From assembly GCA_964595945.1 (NCBI GenBank), contig CAZQSL010000180.1, positions 1-5,440 on the forward strand: a stretch of DNA of 5,440 bases. The letters are read 5' to 3'. Source of the stretch: CAZQSL01 sp964595945. GTDB taxonomy: Bacteria > UBP15 > UBA6099 > JAJRTR01. The first letter of the stretch is position 1, and every line of letters starts with the position of its first letter. Of this stretch, positions 1 through 5,440 are shown one piece after another. The position numbers and the translations under genes were made by a program. The notes beneath the pieces are model-generated. The model was not told where the DNA came from, did no database searches, and saw nothing but the letters and a program-made list of their open reading frames with translations.

Positions 1-2
1 CG

Positions 3-2573
3 TCGTTCACCGACACGGTCGCCAAGCTCGCGGCGGTGTCTGAATTTTCTGCTGAAGAAGGCGGGGCCGCGCTCGCCCAGATCGCAAACCAATTCAAGAT
101 TCCGATCTCGCAGGCAAAGAACATGGGTTCCGTCCTGAACGAGCTTTCCAACATCTCGACGGCCACAGCGCCGACGGTCGCCGACCTGACGAGCCGTATG
201 GCTGGAGCCGGTTCGACGTTCGGACTCACCATGCCGCAGATTTCTGCAATCGGCGCTGCGCTCACCGACATGGGCATCTCCGCTGAAGTCGGCGGCACGG
301 CCATGTCCGACATGTTCATGGAGATGATGAAGAAGACCGACAAATACGCAAAAGTCGCAGGCGTCTCAACCGATCAGTTCAAGCAGATGATGGAGAAGGA
401 TGCACTCGGCGCTCTCATGAAATTCGCTAACGGCATGAAGGGATTCGACAAGTTTCAGGTAGCCGGAATGCTCAACGATCTTGGCATCGGCGGAGCGCGT
501 GGCACGGATGTCATACTTAAACTCGTCGAAGCCACGAAATCCGCGAACGGCCAGCAGTCGCTTCTCGCCCGGTTTGTCGACGCATCCAATCGCGCGTTTG
601 CGGAAGGCACATCACTGCAGAAGGAATATGACAACTCGACGAAAGCCATGAACGCGCAGATGAAGATCGCGTGGAACTCACTCGTTGCGGTCGCCATCAC
701 GCTTGGCCAGCAGCTCGTGCCTTATGTGACCAGAGCGGCGAAAGCGCTTTCTTCTTTCATACAGGGCATTCAGAAATGGGCGAAGGCGCACCCTGGAGCG
801 TTGAAAGGCATCGTTCGTCTCGTGGCCGCCTTCGCCGGACTTCTCATCGCGGGCGGCATTATCCTTACATTCCTCGGCGCATTCGGCATGCTCTCTGTCG
901 GTCTCGCGGCGCTTCCGACTGCCGGTGCAGCCATCGGCGGTATAGTGACCGCCATACTTCCCGTTATCGCCGTCATAGCCGCGCTCGTTGCGGCCGGATT
1001 CGCCCTTTATTACGCGTGGAAGACCAACTTCGGGGGCATCCGTGATTTTGTGGGGCCGATATGGAAACAGCTTCACGAAGGTTTTCAGACCATTTCGAAT
1101 GTTGTGTCTGGCGTGATATCGATCCTTCGCGGCAAGCCCATCGCGCCGGAACTTCAGAAGTCACTCGCGACGGGCGGACTCATGACCACTGTAACCGGCA
1201 TCGCGGACTTCATAAAAGCAGTTTTCAGCGGAATAAAGGGATTCATCAGCGGTGCTCTATCTGTCGTGGGGCCAGTCTTCAGAAATCTGCTCTCGGCAAT
1301 CGGGCCGGTAGTAAAATACATCATCTACTTTTTCAAAACCGCGTGGGGCATTGTCAGCAGCTTCTTCGCGATGTTTTCAGGGAGCAGCAAAAAGGCAGGC
1401 GGCGACGCACAGTCGGTCGGAAGAATTCTCGGAAAGGTATTCGCCTTTGCATTCACTATCGCCATCCGGGTGATCACGATCTTCATCAGGATTCTCTCAT
1501 TCATTCTTCCCATTATCGGCTGGATCATCCTTTCCATCTTCCGGCTTATCGTCGGAATCGTGAAATTCGGAGTTGCCATCGCACAGGCCGTCAGTTCAGC
1601 AATCCACTGGTTTGCGAGCGCCGGGCAGATTATTCATTCGTCTCTCATTTCTGCTTTTCACAGCCTCGGAGTCATAGTCACGTACCCATGGCGCGTCCTA
1701 ACCGATGCCGTCCGAACATCATTTGCCTTCGTTCGCAATCTTGTGCAATCATCTGTTGCACTAATCGCAGCAATTTTCAGGATGATTCCGAGTGCGTGGA
1801 ATTATGTCTGGAGTTATGTCACCCGCATCGTGCAAAGCGCGATTAATACCGTCCGATCATACATCGCCACAGCCGTTTCATTTATCGCTGCCGCGTGGAA
1901 CGGAATCAGGGGCCCAGTCGTTGCCGTGTGGAATGGCGTCCGCTCTGTAGTAATCGCCGTGATCACTTCGATCAGATCATCGGTTTCAGGCCTCGTCGGG
2001 CGCATCAACTCGTTCTGGGATTCGATCAGAAACCGGGCCGCGAACGTTTGGACTTCGATATATAACTCCGCCGCTCAGCGCATCAATCAGATTATCGCTC
2101 TTCTCAACAAGCTGCCGGGCGTGAAAATTCCTACCATTAATATTAAGTCCGTCTCCACCCAGACCGGCCCGAGTACATCCGTAGCGCAAAACACCGCCGG
2201 AAAGCACAGTGCCCCACCAGTAACTCACAAACCGGCTGCAGGCGGCGCGTACGTTGCTAAGACCGGATTCGCGGGAGGCGTCCTCCACGCAGGGGAAGTC
2301 ATCACTCCCGCGCCTGCCGTTCAGAAGATCGTAAGTTTCGCGGAGAGAATTCCCGGCTCCGGCGGTGGGTCTGCTTCGAGGCCGGTTTCATCTCCGGTAA
2401 CGAATCACAACAGCATTCACATCACGCTGCCCGGCGTAAAGGAAATCAATCAGCAGACTGCTGACGAACTCGCCGCGATCATCATGCGTAAGCTCGATCT
2501 CATGCAGAAGCGCCGCCGTGAAGCCGCTTTCTCCAACGATTTCAATCCGTCGATGGGAGTGAACCTGTCGTGA
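3..2573 (+). CDS. Phage tail tape measure protein, TP901 type (5'-partial)
   Basis: This protein sets tail length and fills the tail tube before DNA ejection. The frame is open to the left edge, so 856 C-terminal residues are visible. The GTG at 36 is only an internal codon, because coding similarity (SFTDTVAKLAAVSEFSAEEG) runs straight through it. Residues 1 to about 250 match the TP901 tape measure core: the 'FTDTVAKLAAVSEFSAEEGG' opening, then 'GISAEVGGTAMSDMF', and an 'AWNSLVAVAITLGQQLVPYV' end. Strongly hydrophobic blocks follow at about residues 270-339, 439-457 and 479-520, typical of tape measures that may insert into the host membrane. Residues 552-711 form a 40-residue periodic region (see repeat entry). 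A Ser/Thr/Pro/Ala-rich linker starts near residue 718, then 'AGEVITP' (763-769) and a charged helical tail. The frame ends in TGA, overlapping the next GTG. The family call is by recognition of conserved sequence, not by a search. Confidence 0.93.
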   Translation, partial: SFTDTVAKLAAVSEFSAEEGGAALAQIANQFKIPISQAKNMGSVLNELSNISTATAPTVADLTSRMAGAGSTFGLTMPQISAIGAALTDMGISAEVGGTAMSDMFMEMMKKTDKYAKVAGVSTDQFKQMMEKDALGALMKFANGMKGFDKFQVAGMLNDLGIGGARGTDVILKLVEATKSANGQQSLLARFVDASNRAFAEGTSLQKEYDNSTKAMNAQMKIAWNSLVAVAITLGQQLVPYVTRAAKALSSFIQGIQKWAKAHPGALKGIVRLVAAFAGLLIAGGIILTFLGAFGMLSVGLAALPTAGAAIGGIVTAILPVIAVIAALVAAGFALYYAWKTNFGGIRDFVGPIWKQLHEGFQTISNVVSGVISILRGKPIAPELQKSLATGGLMTTVTGIADFIKAVFSGIKGFISGALSVVGPVFRNLLSAIGPVVKYIIYFFKTAWGIVSSFFAMFSGSSKKAGGDAQSVGRILGKVFAFAFTIAIRVITIFIRILSFILPIIGWIILSIFRLIVGIVKFGVAIAQAVSSAIHWFASAGQIIHSSLISAFHSLGVIVTYPWRVLTDAVRTSFAFVRNLVQSSVALIAAIFRMIPSAWNYVWSYVTRIVQSAINTVRSYIATAVSFIAAAWNGIRGPVVAVWNGVRSVVIAVITSIRSSVSGLVGRINSFWDSIRNRAANVWTSIYNSAAQRINQIIALLNKLPGVKIPTINIKSVSTQTGPSTSVAQNTAGKHSAPPVTHKPAAGGAYVAKTGFAGGVLHAGEVITPAPAVQKIVSFAERIPGSGGGSASRPVSSPVTNHNSIHITLPGVKEINQQTADELAAIIMRKLDLMQKRRREAAFSNDFNPSMGVNLS
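1656..2135 (+). repeat. Four degenerate 40-residue repeats (11-11-18 spacing) inside the tape measure protein
   Basis: These are protein-level repeats of 120 nt with little DNA identity. The units start at 1656, 1776, 1896 and 2016. In each, a large hydrophobic residue sits at unit positions 1, 12 and 23: F-W-F, F-W-I, W-W-I and W-W-I. The spacings are therefore 11, 11 and 18 residues through four full units. The positions are usually followed by a pentad like WNGIR, WNGVR, ITSIR, WDSIR or WTSIY. A weaker unit may precede at 1536 (I, G, I at the three positions). Regularly spaced Trp/Phe residues are known in tape measure proteins of other phages; the regularity suggests growth by duplication and a helical rod with evenly spaced contacts. 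Confidence 0.75.
2555..2559 (+). promoter_or_regulatory. Ribosome binding site (GGGAG) for the GTG-initiated adaptor gene
   Basis: GGGAG lies 10 nt upstream of the GTG at 2570, inside the 3' end of the tape measure gene. It supports the GTG start, which overlaps the tape measure TGA stop as GTGA. This arrangement is typical of translational coupling. Confidence 0.6.
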
Positions 2574-3001
2574 GCGTCAACACCATATTCCCATCGCCCG
2601 CTAAAGGATTCCTTGTCGGCAAGGGCGCCGGACTGACATTTTCGGTCAATCCATCGCAGATTCAGCGGCAGGCGGCGGCGACTTATGCATCGAGTCTCGC
2701 GCCGGGATCGCCGGGAGCCTACGTGCAATATACCGGCGGCGGCGAATGTAATGTGACATTCGAACTTGTGCTCGAATCAATCGGCGGCGGCTCGGTAACA
2801 TCGCAGATGGAAGCGCTCGAAGCTTTTACTCAGTCATCCGGTCAGTTCGTTCCTCCGCCGGAAGCCGTTCTCGGCATCGGTTCACGTACATGGGACGGTT
2901 ACGTCTCGCAGGTGCAGTTCACGGAAGAAATGTTCAACGCGTCGTTCGAGCCTGTGTACGCGAAGGCTCAGGTGAATTTCGTCATCAACAACTATAAATA
3001 A
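2570..3001 (+). CDS. Tail tube-baseplate adaptor, contractile injection system tube-protein-like
   Basis: This is probably the adaptor that joins the tail tube to the baseplate hub, related to the tube-protein domain of Afp7/Pvc7-type and phage XkdP-type proteins. Matching landmarks, in order, are 'LTFSVNPSQIQRQAAATY' (22-39; family pattern hydrophobic-x-F-N-P followed by a polar stretch), 'SPGAYVQYTGGGECNVTFEL' (47-66; family pattern of a Q-Y-x-G-G strand then an F-x-L strand), 'EALEAFTQSSG' (81-91), 'PPPEAVLGIG' (96-105; family pattern PP-x-x-x-x-x-x-G) and 'YAKAQVNFVI' (130-139; family pattern of x-x-A-x-V-x-x strands). At 143 residues it holds this domain only and lacks the C-terminal LysM domain often present; the next gene may supply that. 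The start is GTG, overlapping the upstream stop by 4 nt. The call rests on motif recognition; a small tail-tube initiator of gp48/gp54 type is the main alternative. Confidence 0.68.
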   Translation: MSVNTIFPSPAKGFLVGKGAGLTFSVNPSQIQRQAAATYASSLAPGSPGAYVQYTGGGECNVTFELVLESIGGGSVTSQMEALEAFTQSSGQFVPPPEAVLGIGSRTWDGYVSQVQFTEEMFNASFEPVYAKAQVNFVINNYK

Positions 3002-3014
3002 TCGGAGTCGGGAA

Positions 3015-3299
3015 ATGCCGGTGTTCGAAGGTTCTCGTTATGAAAATGTGTGTGTTTACAACCGCTCGTTTGGCGGCCGCATTCGCAATACTCTCACATT
3101 TCGCGAGATTGACCGGACTGTGCCGGATGGCAGCATCCTTCACACGGTTCTCGAAACTGACAGGATCGACAACATCAGCTACCACTATTACGGCTCTCCC
3201 GATTACTGGTGGCTGATCCTCGACAAAAATCCCGGCATAGACCCGCTCGAATTGCCGGTGGGAAAGCAGATATGGATTCCTCCGCTTGAGGTGAAATGA
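3015..3299 (+). CDS. LysM-like baseplate protein (T4 gp53 / tail protein X type)
   Basis: This is a small baseplate component expected near the tube-hub junction. The visible signature lies in residues 45-92: 'VLETDRIDNISYHYYGSPDY' (45-64), then 'WWLILDKNPGIDPLELPVGK' (65-84) and 'QIWIPP' (85-90). The order D-R-hydrophobic-D-x-I-x-x-x-Y-Y-G, then W-W-x-I-x-x-x-N, then G-x-x-hydrophobic-x-I-P is the LysM-like pattern of phage baseplate gp53 and tail protein X. At 94 residues it is about half the length of T4 gp53 and close to a free-standing LysM-like unit with a short N-terminal extension. The ATG start has GGAG at 3004-3007, 7 nt upstream, and lies 13 nt after the adaptor stop. It is not a peptidoglycan enzyme; in phage tails this fold mainly mediates protein contacts. 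Confidence 0.75.
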   Translation: MPVFEGSRYENVCVYNRSFGGRIRNTLTFREIDRTVPDGSILHTVLETDRIDNISYHYYGSPDYWWLILDKNPGIDPLELPVGKQIWIPPLEVK

Positions 3300-3300
3300 C

Positions 3301-4080
3301 ATGCCAGCCATAGCATCCCCATTCTTTTCCGTCACGGTCGGCGGCACGGCAATCACCCCATCTCTCATAACGGATGTGGAGATAAAGGACGAAGCCGAGG
3401 ACAAGGACACGGCCACGATCAACGTGAACGATCCTGATTTTACCTTTCAGGGGGCAGCCGCAAAGGGCGCGTCTGTTTCTATCGTTGCGGGATTCTACAT
3501 GGGTGAAACCAAATCCTTCACCGGCGAAGTGTCTGGGCTGACTCCCACATTTCCCGAAAACGGCATCCCGACTCTCACCATCGAATGTTCGGCTCTTTCG
3601 AAGAAGGGGCACGAAGCGCAGGTCAACAAGGCATGGAAGAAAATGAAACGCTCGGACATCGCGAAAAAGATCGCCGCGAAACATGGCTGGACTCCTGATG
3701 TGGACGAAACTAAGGAAATCGTGCCGCAGGAATCACAGGCTGGCGAATCGGATGTGGACTTCCTTAAGAAGCTGGCTCGCAAGGAGAACTTCGTGTTTCG
3801 CGTGAAGGGCAGCGTGATGCAGTTTAAGAAAGCTCCCGATCTCGACGACCAGTCCGCAGTCGCCTCGTTCGATTACCGCATCGGCAACCACCTCGTGAAA
3901 TCGTTCTCGCCGAGATACGCCAGTGACGAAACCGGCAAGGATGTCGAGGCGGCGAACATAAACAGCAAATCGAAGAAAACGGTCAAGGCATCATCGAAAG
4001 ACAGCGCGGCGAAACCGCAGGGCAAAACGCCGAGCGGAACCATGAACCGCGCGCCATCATCGCCCACGGGAGTCGCGTAA
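3301..4080 (+). CDS. Baseplate hub protein, N-terminal part (P2 gpD / T4 gp27-like)
   Basis: The hub forms the central ring under the tail tube that holds the spike. Residues 1 to about 100 contain the first beta-barrel: 'ITPSLITDVEIKDEAEDKD' (18-36), a 'DPDF' turn (45-48) and a 'SFTGEVSGLTPTF' strand pair (72-84). Residues 112-130 form a helix ('WKKMKRSDIAKKIAAKHGW'). 'ESDVDFLKKLARKENFVFRV' (149-168) is the clearest gpD/VgrG-family landmark, followed by a 'VMQFKKAPD' strand (172-180) and 'VKSFSPRYAS' (199-208). From about residue 215 the protein becomes a Lys/Ser/Pro-rich linker and stops at residue 259. Family members usually run well past 300 residues and end in another beta domain, which here is encoded by the next ORF. 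The start has GAGGTGA (3288-3294) 6 nt upstream. The downstream ATG directly abuts its TAA, in the same frame. Confidence 0.85.
   Translation: MPAIASPFFSVTVGGTAITPSLITDVEIKDEAEDKDTATINVNDPDFTFQGAAAKGASVSIVAGFYMGETKSFTGEVSGLTPTFPENGIPTLTIECSALSKKGHEAQVNKAWKKMKRSDIAKKIAAKHGWTPDVDETKEIVPQESQAGESDVDFLKKLARKENFVFRVKGSVMQFKKAPDLDDQSAVASFDYRIGNHLVKSFSPRYASDETGKDVEAANINSKSKKTVKASSKDSAAKPQGKTPSGTMNRAPSSPTGVA
4068..4072 (+). promoter_or_regulatory. Ribosome binding site (GGGAG) at the hub split point
   Basis: GGGAG lies 8 nt upstream of the ATG at 4081, within the last codons of the N-terminal hub ORF. Together with the TAAATG junction it suggests that a ribosome terminating on the first ORF re-initiates directly on the second. 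It is the main evidence that the second ORF is translated as its own polypeptide, rather than being a fragment cut off by a nonsense mutation. Confidence 0.6.
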
Positions 4081-4566
4081 ATGAAAAATGTAACACCACA
4101 GAAACGGGGAAGCGGCGATTCCATACCGTCCGGTAAACCCGGCGGCAGTATATCAGGCGTCGGCACAGGCGGCGGCAAGAGTGAAGTCGATACCAAGCAC
4201 GTCATAAAAGACAATGCAGTTGGTGGCGCGCTTCCCGACACGCAGGACGGTCTCGACACTGCGACAGCCGCCAAGCATTACAAAAATGAAAAAGCGATGG
4301 AAGGCTCGCTCGAACTCGAACATGGTATGCCGTCCATAAATGCCGGTGACAAGATTACCATTCGCGGTGTCGGCTCCATATTCTCCGGCGACTGGATAGT
4401 GAAAACCCATACACTCAAAGTTGGTTCCGATGGCTGTCACAGCAGCCTTGAACTCACAAGAAACGCAGCTGGCAACTCGTCGAAGACTGAAGCAAATAAG
4501 AAGTTCGACTCTGGCAAAAAGCAGGTGTCTCCCAAGCCGCTGGGCGCGTCGCAAAAGACCAAATAA
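4081..4566 (+). CDS. Baseplate hub protein, C-terminal part (gpD-like)
   Basis: This appears to be the missing C-terminal domain of the gpD-like hub encoded just upstream. Residues 1 to about 55 are a Gly/Ser/Lys-rich disordered segment. Residues 58-75 ('GLDTATAAKHYKNEKAMEGS') resemble the Ala-rich helix that precedes the last domain of gpD-like proteins. Residues 76-128 carry the typical 'GMPSINAGDKITIRGVGSIF' block (82-101; family pattern G-x-P-x-hydrophobic-x-x-G-D-x-hydrophobic-x-hydrophobic-x-G-V-G), then 'SGDWIVKTHTLKV' (102-114) and 'SSLELTRN' (121-128). Residues 129-161 are another Lys/Ser-rich tail. It shares the frame of the upstream ORF, so reading through the TAA would give a fusion of about 421 residues, a normal size for a full hub. 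The protein would be unlikely to function alone and presumably pairs with the N-terminal part. Confidence 0.77.
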   Translation: MKNVTPQKRGSGDSIPSGKPGGSISGVGTGGGKSEVDTKHVIKDNAVGGALPDTQDGLDTATAAKHYKNEKAMEGSLELEHGMPSINAGDKITIRGVGSIFSGDWIVKTHTLKVGSDGCHSSLELTRNAAGNSSKTEANKKFDSGKKQVSPKPLGASQKTK

Positions 4567-4567
4567 T

Positions 4568-4573
4568 AAGGAA
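4568..4573 (+). promoter_or_regulatory. Ribosome binding site (AAGGAA) fixing the spike gene start
   Basis: AAGGAA lies 7 nt upstream of the ATG at 4581 and just after the preceding TAA at 4564-4566. It supports 4581 as the true start: the protein then begins with the family-typical 'FIGKFRGIVADNKDPEHRGR'. Confidence 0.6.
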
Positions 4574-4580
4574 TAGAAAC

Positions 4581-5440
4581 ATGCCGTCATTCATAGGTAA
4601 ATTTCGCGGGATTGTCGCGGACAACAAAGACCCTGAGCATCGCGGACGCCTCAAGTGTAAGTGTCCTCAAGTGTTCGGAGATGATGAAGTTCTCGACTGG
4701 GCACTACCGTGTGTGCCTTATGGGGGCGATTCCGACACGGGGTTCTTTTCTATCCCAAAGAAAGACTCGTCCGTATGGATTGAGTTCGAGCAGGGAGATG
4801 TGAACCGGCCCGTGTGGGTTGGCGTCTGGTGGGCAGCCCCTGAAGATAAGACCGAAGCCGCCGATGTTACCCATAAAAAGGAAAAAGCGCAGACCGGATT
4901 CTGGGATGAGGCCGAAACAGGCGATGCAAAGCGGGAAGCTCCCGACAACCACGCTTGGCAGACAAAAACCGGTCACCGCATAGAACTTGATGATACTGAC
5001 GGCCAGACGAAGATCAAAATCACTGACCGCAAGGGGCAGCATATACTTATCCGCTCCGAGGACGGCAAAGAGAAGATTTACCTGAAAGACGCTTCTGACA
5101 ATCGTTTCATGCTTGATGCGACTACCGGTTCACGCCGGATACTCATGCAGGATGGTGCCGGAAGTGTGGTTCTGCTGGACTCCGAAAAAGGCGATGTTTA
5201 TATCGCGTCCGCTAAGGATTTGACACTGATCGCAGGTGAAAACCTGTATGTGTCATGCAAGGGCGACCGCGAGGAGACTGTCGGCGGCAACCACAATTCG
5301 TCAGTCCTCGGCAGCGCCGATCTCGATGTGGCAGGCGCGCTGAAACTCGCAAAGTCGTCCGGTGATGTGAATATCGCAAGCGGCAGCAAGGCGGCGGCGC
5401 GCACGGATGACCCGCTCGCTGGCAACACAGAGGCTAATGA
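4581..5440 (+). CDS. Baseplate central spike protein, gp5/gpV-type with OB-fold (3'-partial)
   Basis: This is the trimeric needle below the hub that breaches the cell envelope. The frame is open to the right edge, so 286 residues are visible. Residues 4-84 form the OB-fold domain: 'GIVADNKDPEHRGRLKCKCP' (10-29; family pattern of V-x-x-N-x-DP-x-x-x-GR), 'WALPCVPYGG' (40-49), 'SIPKKDSSVWIEFEQGD' (57-73) and 'RPVWVGVWW' (76-84). After a charged linker (about 85-125), residues 126-265 are a repetitive beta-rich stem: 'TGHRIELDDTDGQTKIKITD' and later short strands such as 'KDLTLIAGENLYVS' and 'VGGNHNSSVLGSADLDVAG', as in gp5 C-terminal and VgrG beta-helices. No lysozyme domain lies between the OB-fold and the stem, unlike T4 gp5. 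The metal-binding tip, if present, lies beyond the window. The ATG at 4581 has AAGGAA upstream. Confidence 0.9.
   Translation, partial: MPSFIGKFRGIVADNKDPEHRGRLKCKCPQVFGDDEVLDWALPCVPYGGDSDTGFFSIPKKDSSVWIEFEQGDVNRPVWVGVWWAAPEDKTEAADVTHKKEKAQTGFWDEAETGDAKREAPDNHAWQTKTGHRIELDDTDGQTKIKITDRKGQHILIRSEDGKEKIYLKDASDNRFMLDATTGSRRILMQDGAGSVVLLDSEKGDVYIASAKDLTLIAGENLYVSCKGDREETVGGNHNSSVLGSADLDVAGALKLAKSSGDVNIASGSKAAARTDDPLAGNTEAN

Noticed and set aside
36..38. GTG at 36 as the start of the tape measure gene
   Set aside because: The same frame is open to the left edge and the residues before it continue the conserved core, so it is an internal valine codon of a partial gene.
810..1590. Hydrophobic blocks as a separate membrane protein or holin
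   Set aside because: They lie inside the continuous tape measure frame; such blocks are usual in tape measure proteins.
1061..1846. 261-residue ORF in another + frame inside the tape measure gene
   Set aside because: Its composition is rich in Arg, His, Cys and Ser without domain patterns, as expected of a shadow frame. The tape measure frame covers it fully and is clearly coding.
3175..3684. 169-residue minus-strand ORF across the LysM-like and hub genes
   Set aside because: It lies opposite two recognisable genes, crosses their junction and shows no recognisable domain; a shadow ORF.
4078..4080. TAA reassigned to an amino acid (alternative genetic code)
   Set aside because: TAA also ends genes at 2999 and 4564 where the products are complete and the next gene begins shortly after; TGA ends two others. 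A standard code explains everything.
4153..4590. 145-residue minus-strand ORF opposite the C-terminal hub ORF
   Set aside because: It has no family motif and lies antisense to a recognised hub domain.
4656..4715. Cysteines in the spike OB-fold (C26, C28, C44) as a metal site
   Set aside because: Cysteines near 'CP' and 'LPCVPY' are, as far as I recall, common in this spike subfamily, and there is no fourth ligand or spacing typical of a metal centre.
4612..4803. 63-residue + strand ORF inside the spike gene
   Set aside because: It lies out of frame within the OB-fold domain; the spike frame from 4581 gives a clear family match.

Overview
The window is a contractile-tail (myovirus-type) structural module of a bacteriophage or prophage. 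All genes lie on the + strand and are packed end to end with almost no non-coding DNA. The base composition looks moderately GC-rich and every gene ends in a standard stop codon. Nothing here identifies the host: there is no integrase, tRNA, attachment site or host gene. A lytic phage, a prophage and a tailocin-like particle all remain possible, and phage or prophage is the simplest reading.

Layout. (1) 3-2573: the C-terminal 856 residues of a TP901-type tail tape measure protein, open at the left edge. It carries the conserved core, several hydrophobic blocks, a previously unmarked 40-residue periodic region (1656-2135), a low-complexity linker and a short C-terminal tail. (2) 2570-3001: a 143-residue tube/baseplate adaptor resembling the tube-protein domain of contractile injection systems, joined to the tape measure gene by a GTGA overlap. 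(3) 3015-3299: a 94-residue LysM-like baseplate protein of the T4 gp53 / tail-X type. (4) 3301-4080 and (5) 4081-4566: the N- and C-terminal parts of a P2 gpD / T4 gp27-like baseplate hub. They are encoded as two abutting ORFs in the same reading frame, separated only by one TAA followed directly by ATG. (6) 4581-5440: a gp5/gpV-type central spike with an OB-fold and a repetitive beta-rich stem, open at the right edge and lacking its tip.

How they work together. The tape measure sets tail length and occupies the tube lumen. The adaptor and LysM-like protein join the tube to the baseplate. The hub (two polypeptides here) is the central ring on which tube and spike are assembled, and the spike pierces the cell envelope. 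Translation appears coupled along the set: gene junctions are -4, +13, +1, 0 and +14 nt, and each start has a plausible Shine-Dalgarno sequence. No promoter, terminator, RNA gene, CRISPR array, insertion sequence or DNA-level repeat was seen, and no non-coding stretch exceeds about 15 nt.

The main points of interest are the split hub and the regular 11-11-18 spacing of large hydrophobic residues in the tape measure. The region otherwise looks like an ordinary tail-baseplate cassette rather than a new kind of system.
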